Assembly (NCBI RefSeq): GCF_004217215.1
Contig: NZ_SHKP01000005.1
Coordinates: 687,501 to 751,500 of the forward strand
Source: Rivibacter subsaxonicus
GTDB lineage: Bacteria; Pseudomonadota; Gammaproteobacteria; Burkholderiales; Burkholderiaceae_C
Length of the DNA stretch: 64,000 bases
Direction: 5' to 3'
Of the stretch, positions 7,684 through 23,055 are shown piece after piece. Both the position numbers and the translations under genes were made by a program. Below the pieces are notes generated by a model. The model searched no databases. It was not told where the DNA came from and saw nothing but the letters and a program-made list of their open reading frames with translations. How positions within the stretch are numbered: the stretch's first letter is position 1; each line of letters opens with the position of its first letter.

Positions 7684-8670
7684 TCATTGCGGCTGGAAGC
7701 CGCTGGTGCGGATGATCTCGGCCCAGGTCTTCGCGTAGGCGCGTTCGCGCGCGATCAACTGGTCCTGCGGCATGAAGCCGACCGCCAGGCCCATGCCGCC
7801 CAGGCGCTCGCGCACATCGGGCTGCGCGACCACCTTGGCCAGCGCGGCCGAGAAGCGATCGAGCTCGGCCCTGGGCGTGCCGGCCGGCGCAAAGAAGGCG
7901 TAGTAGGGCACGTCCTCGAAGCCCTTGATGCCGAGCTCGCCCAGCGTCGGCACCTCGGGCAGCGCCGGCTGGCGCTTGTCGCCGAGCACCGCGACGATGC
8001 GCAGCTTGCCGGCGCGGTGGTTCTCGATGAAGTCGGGCACCGAGGCCACGCCGGCGGCGATCTGGTTGCCGAGCATGTCGGTGATCATCGGCGCGCTGCC
8101 GCGATAGGGCGCGGCCACCAGGTCGAGCTGGTACTTGTCGCCCAGCACCTTGACCAGGAACTCGGGTACCGAGGCCGGGGCCGGCACGCCGACCACGCCC
8201 TTGCCGGCGCCCTCCTTCTTCACCCACGCCACGTAGTCGGGCAGGCTCTTCGCGGGCGTGCCACCCGAGAGGCCGAAGGCATTGACGAAGGTCGCGAAGC
8301 CCGCCACCGGCACGAAGTCGCGGGCCGGGTCGAAGCCCGGGTTCTTCATCACCAGCGGCAGGATCGAGATCGTGTGGTCGTGCGAGAGAAAGACGGTGCT
8401 GCCGTCGGCCGGCGCCACCTTCAGTGCCTGGGCCGCGATCTGGCCGCCGGCACCGGGCTTGTTCTCGACGATCACGGTGCTGCCGAGCTCGTCCTTCAGC
8501 TTGTCGGCCAGCACCCGCGCGATCGCGTCGGTGCCGCCGCCGGCCGGAAAGCCGACCAGGATCTTGAGCGCCCTGTCGGCGGCGAGGGCCGGGCCTGCGC
8601 CGACCACGAGTGCCAGCGAGCAGGCAAGGGACTGCAGCAGGCGGCGGCGATTGCCGAGGAGACGGGGCAT
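7684..8670 (-). CDS. Bug-family (TctC-like) periplasmic solute receptor
   Basis: About 328 residues. The chosen ATG at 8670 has a GGAG element upstream and gives a signal peptide with a twin-arginine-like RRR and a long hydrophobic core ending in ALA. The mature protein has the Bug signatures: LVGFPAGGGTDAIARVLA near the N-terminus, VVENKPGAGG, and a late EVPTLGELG segment. Bug receptors bind small carboxylates for tripartite tricarboxylate transporters, but most are orphans, as here: no TctA or TctB gene is adjacent. The gene lies downstream of the glycerol importer genes on the same strand, with 109 bases between, so a functional link is unproven. Confidence 0.88.
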   Translation of the reverse strand: MPRLLGNRRRLLQSLACSLALVVGAGPALAADRALKILVGFPAGGGTDAIARVLADKLKDELGSTVIVENKPGAGGQIAAQALKVAPADGSTVFLSHDHTISILPLVMKNPGFDPARDFVPVAGFATFVNAFGLSGGTPAKSLPDYVAWVKKEGAGKGVVGVPAPASVPEFLVKVLGDKYQLDLVAAPYRGSAPMITDMLGNQIAAGVASVPDFIENHRAGKLRIVAVLGDKRQPALPEVPTLGELGIKGFEDVPYYAFFAPAGTPRAELDRFSAALAKVVAQPDVRERLGGMGLAVGFMPQDQLIARERAYAKTWAEIIRTSGFQPQ

Positions 8671-8779
8671 CGGGAACTCCGGTAGGTTGCACGCGGTGGA
8701 CGCGCCGCAAGCTACCAGAGCCATCGGCCTCGTCAAGGGCGGCGTGACGCCACGCCGCCCTCGACGAGCAAGGCCTTCT

Positions 8780-10513
<1,734 letters not shown>

Positions 10514-10624
10514 CCTTGTGTCTCCTCAGGCTGTTCTTCCCCGTCTGCGGTGTGGATGCATCGGCCCCGGGGAAGTGGGTGGGCCGCATCTCTCCGTCTG
10601 GAATCGGTGTTGCCGCGTGGCTCG

Positions 10625-10933
10625 TCAACCCTTTCTCATGACGAGCGCCAGCACGGCCATCGAGAACAGGAAGCTGATCCAGATGCTCGGCTCCTGCTCG
10701 AGCGAAAACCATTGCGCGAACTTGCCGGCCAGGCCGATGAACACGAGATTGATGTAGGCCGCGAGCAGCAGTCCGATGAACAGCCGGTCACCGCGGGTGG
10801 TGGCGATCGGCAGCCAGCCCTTGCGGGTGGTGGTCGGCGACTTCATCTCCCACACAGTCATGCCGACGAGCATCAGCGCGATGCACGTGAAGAACACGGC
10901 CACCGGGAGGGTCCAGACCATCCAGTCGAACAT
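10625..10933 (-). CDS. glpU: GlpU, DUF2160 small membrane subunit of glycerol importer
   Basis: 102 residues with three predicted membrane segments (about 5-27, 50-70, 84-98). The sequence begins MFDWMVWTLPVAVFFTCIAL and carries the WEMKSPTTTRKGWLPIATTRGDR loop typical of DUF2160 proteins, which occur only next to this class of glycerol ABC importer. Its exact role is not known; it is thought to be an accessory membrane subunit. It starts 11 bases after the glpQ stop and shares the transcript. Confidence 0.9.
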   Translation of the reverse strand: MFDWMVWTLPVAVFFTCIALMLVGMTVWEMKSPTTTRKGWLPIATTRGDRLFIGLLLAAYINLVFIGLAGKFAQWFSLEQEPSIWISFLFSMAVLALVMRKG

Positions 10934-10944
10934 TGCATTCGCTC

Positions 10945-11770
10945 CTAGACGCGGCCCATCGCAAAGCCCTTGGCGATGTAGTGCCGCACGAACCAGATCA
11001 CGATCGCGCCAGGCACGATGGTCAGCACGCCGGCCGCGGCGAGCACCGCCCAGTCCATGCCGGAGGCGCTGACGGTGCGCGTCATCGTCGCGACGATCGG
11101 CTTGGCGTTGACGCTGGTCAGCGTGCGCGCCAGCAGCAGCTCGACCCAGCTGAACATGAAGGCGAAGAAGGCCGCGACGCCGACGCCGGCCTTGATCAGC
11201 GGCAGGAACAGCGTGAGGAAGAAGCGCGGAAAGCTGTAGCCGTCGATGTAGGCGGTCTCGTCGATCTCGCGCGGCACGCCGCTCATGAAGCCCTCGAGGA
11301 TCCAGACCGCCAGCGGCACGTTGAAGACCAGGTGCGCCAGCGCCACCGCGAGGTGCGTGTCCATCAGCCCGAGCGTGGTGTAGAGCTGGAAGAAGGGCAG
11401 CAGGAACACCGCCGGCGGCGTCATGCGGTTGGTCAGCAGCCAGAAGAACACATGCTTGTCGCCGATGAAGCGGTAGCGCGAAAAGGCATACGCCGCCGGC
11501 AGCGCGACGGTCAGCGAGATCACCGTGTTGATCGCCACGTAGATCAGCGAGTTGATGTAGCCCGAGTACCAGGACGGGTCGGTGAAGATCGTGCGGTAGT
11601 TCTGCCAGGTGAAATTGATGGGCCACAGCGAGAAGCTCGACAGGATCTCCTCGTTGCTCTTGAAGCTCATGTTGAGCATCCAGTAGATCGGCACCAGCGC
11701 GAAGATCAGGTACAGCGTCAGGAACACCGTCCGCTTCTGCAGCCAGCGTTCACGCTCGTGGTGGCGAACT

Positions 11771-11778
<8 letters not shown>
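10945..11778 (-). CDS. glpQ: Glycerol ABC transporter permease GlpQ
   Basis: 277 residues, six predicted membrane helices, MalG-type inner-membrane permease. The coupling (EAA) loop is visible at VPREIDETAYIDGYSFPRFF, in which the conserved Gly is followed by the aromatic Tyr-Ser pair. The start at 11778 is inside the end of glpP: the two genes overlap by 8 bases (glpP ends at 11771), a clear sign of translational coupling. A codon five residues upstream is possible but gives a tail unlike the family. It pairs with GlpP to form the translocation channel. Confidence 0.92.
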
Positions 11779-12652
<874 letters not shown>

Positions 12653-12728
12653 GCTGCCATCGCCTCCGGTCGCGGGAGTGCCGCGTTGCAGCGAGCGGTC
12701 GGCGCTGCGATCGCATTCGCGCTTCGAT

Positions 12729-12743
12729 CCCCGCTGCGCGGGG
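12729..12743. repeat. Short GC hairpin between glpT and glpP
   Basis: CCCCGC and GCGGGG flank a TGC loop inside the 106-base gap 12653-12758, the only sizeable gap between transporter genes apart from the glpU-glpV gap. No T-run follows on the minus strand. It may tune downstream expression or stabilise the 3' end of a processed glpDST message. Confidence 0.45.
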
Positions 12744-12758
12744 CCCCTCTTCCGCGGC

Positions 12759-13829
<1,071 letters not shown>

Positions 13830-13830
13830 C

Positions 13831-14906
<1,076 letters not shown>

Positions 14907-14907
<1 letters not shown>

Positions 14908-16532
14908 CAGGCGGTCTCGGTGAGTTGAACGGCTGCGGCGTCGAGCCAGGCACCGACGCGCGCGCGTTCGCCGGCGTTCAGGTGCAGCCCGAGCTTGGAG
15001 CGGCGCCACAGAACGTCGTCGGCGCGCGTGGCCCATTCCTCGCGCTGCAGGTACTGCAGTTCGGCCTCGAAGACGCCGGGCACGATCTCGGCGCCCAGGC
15101 CGGCCGGCGCCATCGCGCTGCCGATGACGCGATCGACGCGGCTGCCATAGGCGCGCGCCAGCCGGCGTGCCAGCGTCGGCGGCAGCCAGGCATGGCGCCG
15201 CCGAAGCTCGAGCAGGAAGCGTTCGAAATCGGCATCGGGGCGCCGCGGCGCGCCGATCCAGGCCGACAGATCGCCGCCGGGCAGGAAGGAGCCCTCGGTC
15301 CAGGCCGCGCGCCGCTCGCCGAGCTGGCGACCGATCTCGTCGGCGGCGTCCTCGGCCAGCTTGCGGAAGGTCGTGATCTTGCCGCCCCAGACGGTGAGCA
15401 GCGGCGCCTGGGCGCCGGCGCCGTCTCCGACGCCGCCCTGCGCTTCGAGCAGGTAGTCGCGTGTCACTGCGCTCGGGTCGCCCGAGGCGTCGTCGAGCAG
15501 CGGGCGCACGCCGGAGTAGCTCCAGACCACGTCGGCCGGGCGCAGCGGCTGGCGGAAGTAGCGGCTGGCCTGCTCGCAGAGGTAGGCGATCTCGTCGGCA
15601 TCGATGCGCGCGGCACCGGGATCGTCGCCCTCGATCTCGACATCGGTGGTGCCGATCAGCGTGAAATCGCCCTCGTAGGGGATCGCGAAGATGATCCGGC
15701 GGTCCGGGTTCTGGAAGATGTAGGCGTGGTCATGCGCGAAGCAGCGCGGCACCACGATGTGGCTGCCCTTGACCAGGCGCAGGCTGCGCGTGGCCAGCGC
15801 CTCGCCGGCCACCGGCCTTGCCGTGCCGCGCAGGAAGCCCTCGGCCCAGGGGCCGGCGGCGTTGACCAGCGCGCGGGCGCGCACCGAGAGCACGGCGCCG
15901 TCCTCGGTCGCCAGCGTCGCCTGCCAGCCGTCGGCCATGCGCTGCGCGGCGCTGCAGCGGGTGCGCGTCAGCACCCGCGCGCCGCGCGCGGCGGCGTCGA
16001 TCGCGTTGAGCACCACCAGCCGCGCATCGTCGACCCAGCCGTCGCTGTAGACGAAGCCGCGGCTGAACTCGGGCTTGAGCGGCGCGCCGGCCTCGTGCGT
16101 GCGCAGGTCGATGCCGCGCGAGCCGGGCAGCACCTCGCGCCGCGCCAGGTGGTCGTAGAGGAACAGGCCGATGCGCACCATCCAGGCCGGGCGCATCGCG
16201 GCGTCGTGCGGCATCACGAAGCGCAGCGGCCACATGATGTGCGGCGCGCTCTTGAGCAGCACCTCGCGCTCGGCCAGCGCCTTGCGCACCAGCGAGAACT
16301 CGTAGTACTCGAGGTAGCGCAGGCCACCGTGGATCAGCTTGGTCGATGACGAGGAGGTGTGCGAGGCGAGGTCGTCGCGCTCGCACAGCAGCACGCGATA
16401 ACCGCGGCCGGCGAGGTCGCGCGCGATGCCGCAGCCGTTGATGCCGCCGCCGACCACCAGCACGTCGCAATCCGGCACCGGCGCGCCGGGCGCAGCGGTG
16501 GCAGCGGACAGATCCGTCGACAAGGGGTTCAC
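14907..16532 (-). CDS. glpD: Aerobic glycerol-3-phosphate dehydrogenase GlpD
   Basis: 541 residues. The FAD-binding GxGxxG motif ([19 protein letters not shown]) is at about 26-44, followed by the family block [20 protein letters not shown]. The C-terminal domain is of the usual GlpD length. The membrane-bound enzyme oxidises glycerol-3-phosphate to dihydroxyacetone phosphate and passes electrons to quinone. It is the first gene of the leftward operon; its promoter must lie in the 131-bp region shared with glpR. Confidence 0.95.
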
Positions 16533-16558
16533 GGGGCGCGGGCTCCTGCGAGATCGGC

Positions 16559-16630
16559 GTTCGTTTTACGCCGGCAGGTGCGCTTGGACATCGTCGTTTT
16601 CCCGCGTTTTGTTTCGTTTGTGTTCGTTTA
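16559..16630. promoter_or_regulatory. Candidate GlpR operator array between glpD and glpR
   Basis: Four directly repeated TCGTTT elements lie at 16561-16567, 16594-16600, 16614-16619 and 16624-16629. The central C residues are at 16562, 16595, 16615 and 16625, so the spacings are 33, 20 and 10 bases, close to whole helical turns. DeoR-family glycerol repressors are known to bind TTCG-containing half-sites, so GlpR binding here is a reasonable inference. No experimental site is implied. Confidence 0.55.
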
Positions 16631-16663
16631 GGCTGGCAACGCGCAATCAGCCCCGCCTCGCCC

Positions 16664-17428
16664 ATGACGCCCAACCCCCGCCAGGTCCAGCTGCTCGAGG
16701 CCCTGCGTGCCCAGGGCTCGCTCACCGTCGAGGCGCTGGCCGAGCGCTTCGGCGTGACGCTGCAGACGGTGCGCCGCGACGTGCAGCGGCTGGCCGAGGC
16801 CGGGCTGGCGGTGCGCTTTCACGGCGGTGTGCGCACGCCCGGCTCGACCACCGAGAACATCGCCTACCGCCAGCGCCAGGCGCTGCAGGCCGAGGGCAAG
16901 TCGCGCATCGCGCGCGCGATCGCCGCGCGCGTGCCGCAGGGTTGCTCGCTGATCCTCAACATCGGCACCACCACCGAGGCGGTGGCGCGCGAGCTGCTGC
17001 ACCACCGCGGGCTGCGCGTCATCACCAACAACCTCAACGTCGCGGCGATCCTCTGCGACAACCCCGACTGCGAGCTGATCGTCGCCGGCGGCGTTGTGCG
17101 CGCGCGCGACCGCGGCATCGTCGGCGAGGCGACGGTGGACTTCATCCGCCAGTTCAAGGTCGACATCGGCCTGATCGGCATCTCCGGCATCGAACCCGAC
17201 GGCACGCTGCGCGACTACGATTACCGCGAGGTCAAGGTGGCGCGCGCGATCCTCGAGCACAGCCGCGAGGTCTGGCTGGCAACCGACGCCAGCAAGTTCA
17301 ACCGGCCGGCGATGGTGGAACTGGGCCATGTGCGCCAGCTCGATCGCCTGTTCACCGACGCGCCGCCGCCACCGCCCTTTGCGCTGCTGCTCGAGGAAGC
17401 CGGCGTGGAGTGCGTCGTTGCCGGTTGA
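16664..17428 (+). CDS. glpR: DeoR-family transcriptional regulator GlpR
   Basis: 254 residues. The N-terminal helix-turn-helix ([21 protein letters not shown], about 18-38) is of the DeoR type, and the C-terminal effector domain has the family blocks [12 protein letters not shown] and [19 protein letters not shown]. In GlpR the effector is glycerol-3-phosphate. It is divergent from glpD and 17 bases upstream of glpK, so it very likely represses both operons and itself through the shared intergenic operators. Confidence 0.92.
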   Translation: MTPNPRQVQLLEALRAQGSLTVEALAERFGVTLQTVRRDVQRLAEAGLAVRFHGGVRTPGSTTENIAYRQRQALQAEGKSRIARAIAARVPQGCSLILNIGTTTEAVARELLHHRGLRVITNNLNVAAILCDNPDCELIVAGGVVRARDRGIVGEATVDFIRQFKVDIGLIGISGIEPDGTLRDYDYREVKVARAILEHSREVWLATDASKFNRPAMVELGHVRQLDRLFTDAPPPPPFALLLEEAGVECVVAG

Positions 17429-17445
17429 ACGAGGAGAAGGTCCAG

Positions 17446-18933
<1,488 letters not shown>

Positions 18934-18946
18934 GCTGCGGCACCTG

Positions 18947-20983
18947 CTACTTGGAGGCGACGGCGGGCGCCACCTCGCCGATGTTGCGCGCTAGGAACTT
19001 CTCGACCCGACCCCAGAAGTCGCGCTTGTTTTCCATCGAACCCCAGCCGTGGCCCTCGTCGCCGTAGGCGACCCACTCGACGTCCTTGTTGTGTCGGATG
19101 ACGGCGTCGCGGAACGCGGTGCCATGCTTGATCGGCACACGGCGGTCGACGCCGCCGTAGGCCAGCAGCAGCGGCTGGTTGATCTTGTCGGCCTGCTTCA
19201 GCGGCGAGGTGGCGGCAAAGCGTGCGGCGTCGGCCTTGGGGTCGCCAAGCATCACCGGCAAACCGTATCGCTTCGCCTCCTCCGAAAAGTCGCTCCAGTG
19301 CAGCGAGAACATGAACTCGGGATCCGTCACCCCGACCCAGTTGATGCCGCAGCGGTAGAGATCGGGCTCACGCACCAGTCCCATCAGCGCCGCATAACCG
19401 CCGTAGCTGGCGCCGGCGATGCAGATGCGCTTGGGGTCGACGCCGGCCTCCTTGATGGCCCAGTGGGTGGCATCGGTCACGTCGTCCTGCATCGCCAGGC
19501 CCCATTGCTTGAAGCCGGCCTCCAGGTGTCTGAGGCCGAAGCCGTCGCCACCACGGAACTCGGGCTCGATCACGATGTAGCCGCGCGAGGCTAGGAACTG
19601 CGCATCCGCGTCCCAGCCCCAGACATTGCCGCGCACATGCGGGCCGCCGTGCACCAGCACCACCGCCGGCTGCGGCTGTGTGCTCTTCCCAGCCGGCTTG
19701 GTGATGTAGATCGGCAGCGACATGCCATCGCGCGCCTTGATGCGAACGAAGTCCTGGGTCGCCATCTGCTTTGCATCGATCCACGGACGAGCGCCACCCA
19801 CGTACTCGAGCTTGCGGGTCTGGGTGTCGAACAGCAGGTACAGCGCAGGCTGGCGATCGGAGTGGGCTCGCACCAGCAGGCGCGGTGCGTCCGTGCAGCG
19901 GGTGCAGATGATCCGGTTGACCGTGGTCGGCAGCAGCTTGTCGACCTCCTGCTGCGCGGCCTTGAGTTGCGGATCGAACCAGTGCGTGCCGGCGGCATCG
20001 GTCGCGTAGTGGATCGCGATGACGCGGCCGCTGCCATGGTCGACCTGGTAGTCGCGTCCGTAGTCGAAGCCGGCGATCGTGAAGACCGGGCCGGGCACGA
20101 TCTTGCGGGTCGGCACGTCGTAGCGGAACAGCGAACGCGTGGAGGCCGCGCCGGCGCCGGCGGTCACGTAGAGCTCGTTGCCGTCGACCCACAGCGGCGT
20201 CAGCTTCTGGCTGAGCCTGGATTCGTACTCGTCGAGCAGAGTCCACTTGTCGTTGCCGGTCTCGCGCCAGTACAGGCGCGCCTTGCCGCCGGACTGGGCC
20301 ACCGCGACGCGCGCGTCGCCGCGGCTGTCGAAGACCCAGTAGGTGATGCGTGTGTCCGGTACCGGCCCGAGAATGCGTTTGACGCCACTGCGCGTATCGA
20401 GGCGAAAGGGCACGCTGCCGACGAAGTCGCCCACGTTGTCCCGTCGCGCCTCGGCGACGATCACGTCGTCGCTGCCGTCGCTCGGGACCGCCTCGATGGC
20501 GTAACTCGAGGGCAGCACCTTGCTGACGATGTGCGAGGACTGGTCGGACACGCCGTAGGTGCGCCGCTCGATCAGCTTGCGGCCGTCGGCGCCATCGCGG
20601 TCGATCGCCCAGAGGCCTCGGGCGCCGCTCAAGTTCGCGGCTGCCTTGTCATTCTCTGCGGCGGTGTAGATCAGGCGCCGGTCGTTGAGCCATTGAAAGT
20701 AGCCGATGTCGGCATCGCTGAAGTTGGCCACCAGCTTGGGCGCCGCGTTGCGCTGCTCGAGGTCGATCACGCCCAGGCCGACACGACCCGTCGCCAGGCC
20801 GACGCCGACCGCCAGGTAGCGCCCCGAGGGCGACAGCGCCGCCTGGGCAAAGGTCGGTGCCTTGAAGAAGTCGTCGATCGAGGGTGGCGCCGCCTGTGCC
20901 GACGTGCAGAGCAGGGCCAGTACGGCCAGGCCACCGGCGACCAGGCGCGACCAGAGCGCGCCCGCCGGACGATTTGTTTGCAT
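18947..20983 (-). CDS. Exported S9-family prolyl oligopeptidase-type peptidase
   Basis: 678 residues. A signal peptide (hydrophobic core LVAGGLAVLALLC, cleavage after AQA near residue 31) is followed by a beta-propeller region and an alpha/beta-hydrolase domain. The catalytic triad can be read as Ser526 (in GASYGGYAAL), Asp613 (in GGVDRRVP) and His645 (in DEGHGWG). Such periplasmic enzymes release dipeptides or acylated residues from peptides. The ATG at 20983 is chosen because upstream in-frame sequence is antisense-like and the signal peptide begins here. It is divergent from the DMT exporter gene. Confidence 0.92.
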   Translation of the reverse strand: MQTNRPAGALWSRLVAGGLAVLALLCTSAQAAPPSIDDFFKAPTFAQAALSPSGRYLAVGVGLATGRVGLGVIDLEQRNAAPKLVANFSDADIGYFQWLNDRRLIYTAAENDKAAANLSGARGLWAIDRDGADGRKLIERRTYGVSDQSSHIVSKVLPSSYAIEAVPSDGSDDVIVAEARRDNVGDFVGSVPFRLDTRSGVKRILGPVPDTRITYWVFDSRGDARVAVAQSGGKARLYWRETGNDKWTLLDEYESRLSQKLTPLWVDGNELYVTAGAGAASTRSLFRYDVPTRKIVPGPVFTIAGFDYGRDYQVDHGSGRVIAIHYATDAAGTHWFDPQLKAAQQEVDKLLPTTVNRIICTRCTDAPRLLVRAHSDRQPALYLLFDTQTRKLEYVGGARPWIDAKQMATQDFVRIKARDGMSLPIYITKPAGKSTQPQPAVVLVHGGPHVRGNVWGWDADAQFLASRGYIVIEPEFRGGDGFGLRHLEAGFKQWGLAMQDDVTDATHWAIKEAGVDPKRICIAGASYGGYAALMGLVREPDLYRCGINWVGVTDPEFMFSLHWSDFSEEAKRYGLPVMLGDPKADAARFAATSPLKQADKINQPLLLAYGGVDRRVPIKHGTAFRDAVIRHNKDVEWVAYGDEGHGWGSMENKRDFWGRVEKFLARNIGEVAPAVASK

Positions 20984-21062
20984 GCTGTCTCCCTGACGAG
21001 CTTGTTTGTGATGTCGCCGAACTCTAGACGAGCGCTGTCGCGCCGGGCCGACAATGGGCGTG

Positions 21063-21959
21063 ATGCCCTTCTCGCACCTGCTGCTCGCCCTGGCCGTGGT
21101 CGCCGTCTGGGGCACGAACTTCGTCGTCATCAAGCTCGGCCTGGCCGAGTTGCCGCCGTTCCTGTTCGCGGTGCTGCGCTTCGCGCTGTCGGCCTTTCCA
21201 TTCCTGCTCTTCGTCCGCAAGCCGGCGGTCGCCTGGTGGCGGCTCGCGGCCTTCGGCGTGCTGCTCGGCGCCGGCCAGTTCGGCCTGCTGTTCCTGGCGA
21301 TGCGCGCGGACATCTCGCCCGGCCTCGCTTCGCTGGTGATCCAGACCCAGGTCTTCTTCACGATCGCGCTGGTCGCGCTGACCACCGGCGAGCGCTTCAA
21401 GCCGCTGCAGTTCGGCGCGCTGGCGCTGGCGGTGGCCGGCATGGGCGTGATCGCGCTCAACCTGGAGGCCAGCGTGACCGCCTGGGGCCTGGCGCTGGTG
21501 CTGGCCGCGGCGCTGTGCTGGGCGCTTGGCAACCTGGTGGTGCGCGGCGCCGGACGCGGCGTCGACATGCTCGGCTTCATGGTCTGGTCGAGCGTCTTCG
21601 CGGTGCCGCCGCTGCTGCTGATGAGTCTTGTCTTCGACGGCTGGCCCGCCATGCGCGATGGCGTGCTCCATGCCTCGACCGGCACCTGGCTCGCGGTGGC
21701 CTGGCAGGCGGTGGGCAACACGCTGTTCGGCTACGGCGCCTGGGGCTGGCTGCTCAACCGTCACCCGGCCGCGACCATCACGCCGATGGCGCTGCTGGTG
21801 CCGGTGTTCGGCTTCAGCGCCTCGGCCTGGTGGCTCGGCGAGAGCCTGCCGGCCTGGAAGCTCGGCGCCGCGGCACTGGTGATGACCGGCCTGCTGCTCA
21901 ACCTGCTGGCGGCACGCACGCGCGCCGCCTCTTCCGCCCTGCCCTCCGTGAGTCGATGA
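21063..21959 (+). CDS. EamA-family metabolite exporter
   Basis: 298 residues with ten predicted membrane segments in two EamA repeats. The opening MPFSHLLLALAVVAVWGTNF is typical of the YdcZ/RhaT-like exporters found in Burkholderiales, which is why the second ATG (21063) is preferred to the first (21054). Neither has a strong ribosome-binding site. The GxxNF motif and late segment PMALLVPVFGFSASAWWLGE match the family. The substrate is unknown. The stop is 7 bases from the start of the GST gene, so both are likely co-expressed. Confidence 0.88.
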   Translation: MPFSHLLLALAVVAVWGTNFVVIKLGLAELPPFLFAVLRFALSAFPFLLFVRKPAVAWWRLAAFGVLLGAGQFGLLFLAMRADISPGLASLVIQTQVFFTIALVALTTGERFKPLQFGALALAVAGMGVIALNLEASVTAWGLALVLAAALCWALGNLVVRGAGRGVDMLGFMVWSSVFAVPPLLLMSLVFDGWPAMRDGVLHASTGTWLAVAWQAVGNTLFGYGAWGWLLNRHPAATITPMALLVPVFGFSASAWWLGESLPAWKLGAAALVMTGLLLNLLAARTRAASSALPSVSR

Positions 21960-21966
21960 GAAAACG

Positions 21967-22614
21967 ATGATCCAGTTGCACTACCACCCCAGCACCGCCA
22001 GCATGGCGCCGCACATCGTGCTCGAGGAGCTTGGCGTGCCCTACCAGCGCCTGTTCGTCGACAAGGACGCCGGCGCGCTCGACAGCGCGGCCTACCGCGC
22101 GCTCAATCCGAACGGCAAGATCCCGGTGCTGGTCGACGGCGAACTGGTGCTCTACGAGAGTGCCGCGATCTGCCTGCACCTGGCCGACACTCATGCCGAC
22201 GCCGGCCTGCTGCCGCCCGTGGGCAGCGCCGAGCGCGCGCAGGCCTACCAGTGGCTGGTCTGGCTGACCAACACGCTGCAGGCCACGCTGATCCAGTGCT
22301 TCTATCCCGAGCGCCAGACCGAGGCCACCGACGCGGTGGCGATCGCCGCCATCAAATCGCGCGCCACGGCGCGGGTCGGCGAGTTGCTCGGGCAGATCGA
22401 GGCCGAACTGGAGCGCCACGGCGGGCCGTGGCTGCTGGGCGCCAACTACTCGGTCGTCGACATCTACGCCTTCATGCTGTGTCGCTGGACGCGCAACTTC
22501 GCCCGCCCGGCGCGCAGCCGGCCGGCGATCCATGCCTGGCAGCAGCGCGTGCTGGCGCGCCCGGCGGTGCAGCGGATGTTCGCCAACGAGGGCCTCTCGG
22601 AGCCCTGGTTCTGA
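21967..22614 (+). CDS. Glutathione S-transferase-like protein
   Basis: 215 residues with a thioredoxin-fold N-terminal domain (YHPSTASMAPHIVLEELG, cis-Pro in KIPVLVDGE, and YESAAICLHLAD) and an all-alpha C-terminal domain ending near SEPWF. The residue that activates glutathione is probably a Ser of the N-terminal STASM segment, as in the theta/beta-like bacterial classes. The substrate cannot be predicted. It follows the EamA exporter by 7 bases and converges with the VOC gene. Confidence 0.9.
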   Translation: MIQLHYHPSTASMAPHIVLEELGVPYQRLFVDKDAGALDSAAYRALNPNGKIPVLVDGELVLYESAAICLHLADTHADAGLLPPVGSAERAQAYQWLVWLTNTLQATLIQCFYPERQTEATDAVAIAAIKSRATARVGELLGQIEAELERHGGPWLLGANYSVVDIYAFMLCRWTRNFARPARSRPAIHAWQQRVLARPAVQRMFANEGLSEPWF

Positions 22615-22621
22615 GGTCGTA

Positions 22622-23041
22622 CTAGCCGGCCAGCGACTCGTCCCAGCACGCAGCCTCGATCTTGTGGCCGTCGAGGTCGCGCACGAAGCAGCCGTAGTAG
22701 GGCGCGCCGTAGTGCGGGCGCGGGCCGGGGGCGCCCTCGCCCTGCGCGCCGGCGGCGAGCGCGGCGACCCAGAAGGCGTCGACCTGGGCGGGGTCGACAG
22801 CGACGAAGCCGACGTGGCTGCCGTTGCCCACCGTGGCGGGCCGGCCGTCGATCGGCCGCTGGACCCAGAACTCCGGATAGGCCTTGCCCCAGCAGCAGGC
22901 GTCCTCGTGCTCCATCAGGCGCGTGCAGCCGAGCGTGGCGAGCACCGCGTCGTAGAAGACCACCGCTTCGGCGTAGCGGTTGGTGCCGAGCGAGACGTGA
23001 GATAGCGCGCTCGGGTTGCCGGTGTCGATCTCTTCACTCAT
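22622..23041 (-). CDS. VOC-superfamily (glyoxalase-like) protein
   Basis: 139 residues, a single glyoxalase/bleomycin-resistance/dioxygenase fold of two beta-alpha-beta-beta-beta modules. The start block LSHVSLGTNRYAEAVVFYDAVL and the final block YYGCFVRDLDGHKIEAACWD give the usual metal ligands (His near 15 and Glu near 132). Family members catalyse isomerisation, epoxide opening or ring cleavage, so no specific reaction is assigned. The ATG at 23041 is followed by an acidic start (MSEEIDTG). It lies 14 bases downstream of tyrB. Confidence 0.85.
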   Translation of the reverse strand: MSEEIDTGNPSALSHVSLGTNRYAEAVVFYDAVLATLGCTRLMEHEDACCWGKAYPEFWVQRPIDGRPATVGNGSHVGFVAVDPAQVDAFWVAALAAGAQGEGAPGPRPHYGAPYYGCFVRDLDGHKIEAACWDESLAG

Positions 23042-23055
23042 CGCGCGCTCCCGTG

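Noticed and set aside
20984-21721. N-terminal extension of the S9 peptidase frame by about 246 codons
   Set aside because: This stretch is antisense to the EamA exporter, which has clear membrane segments, and the signal peptide begins at 20983.
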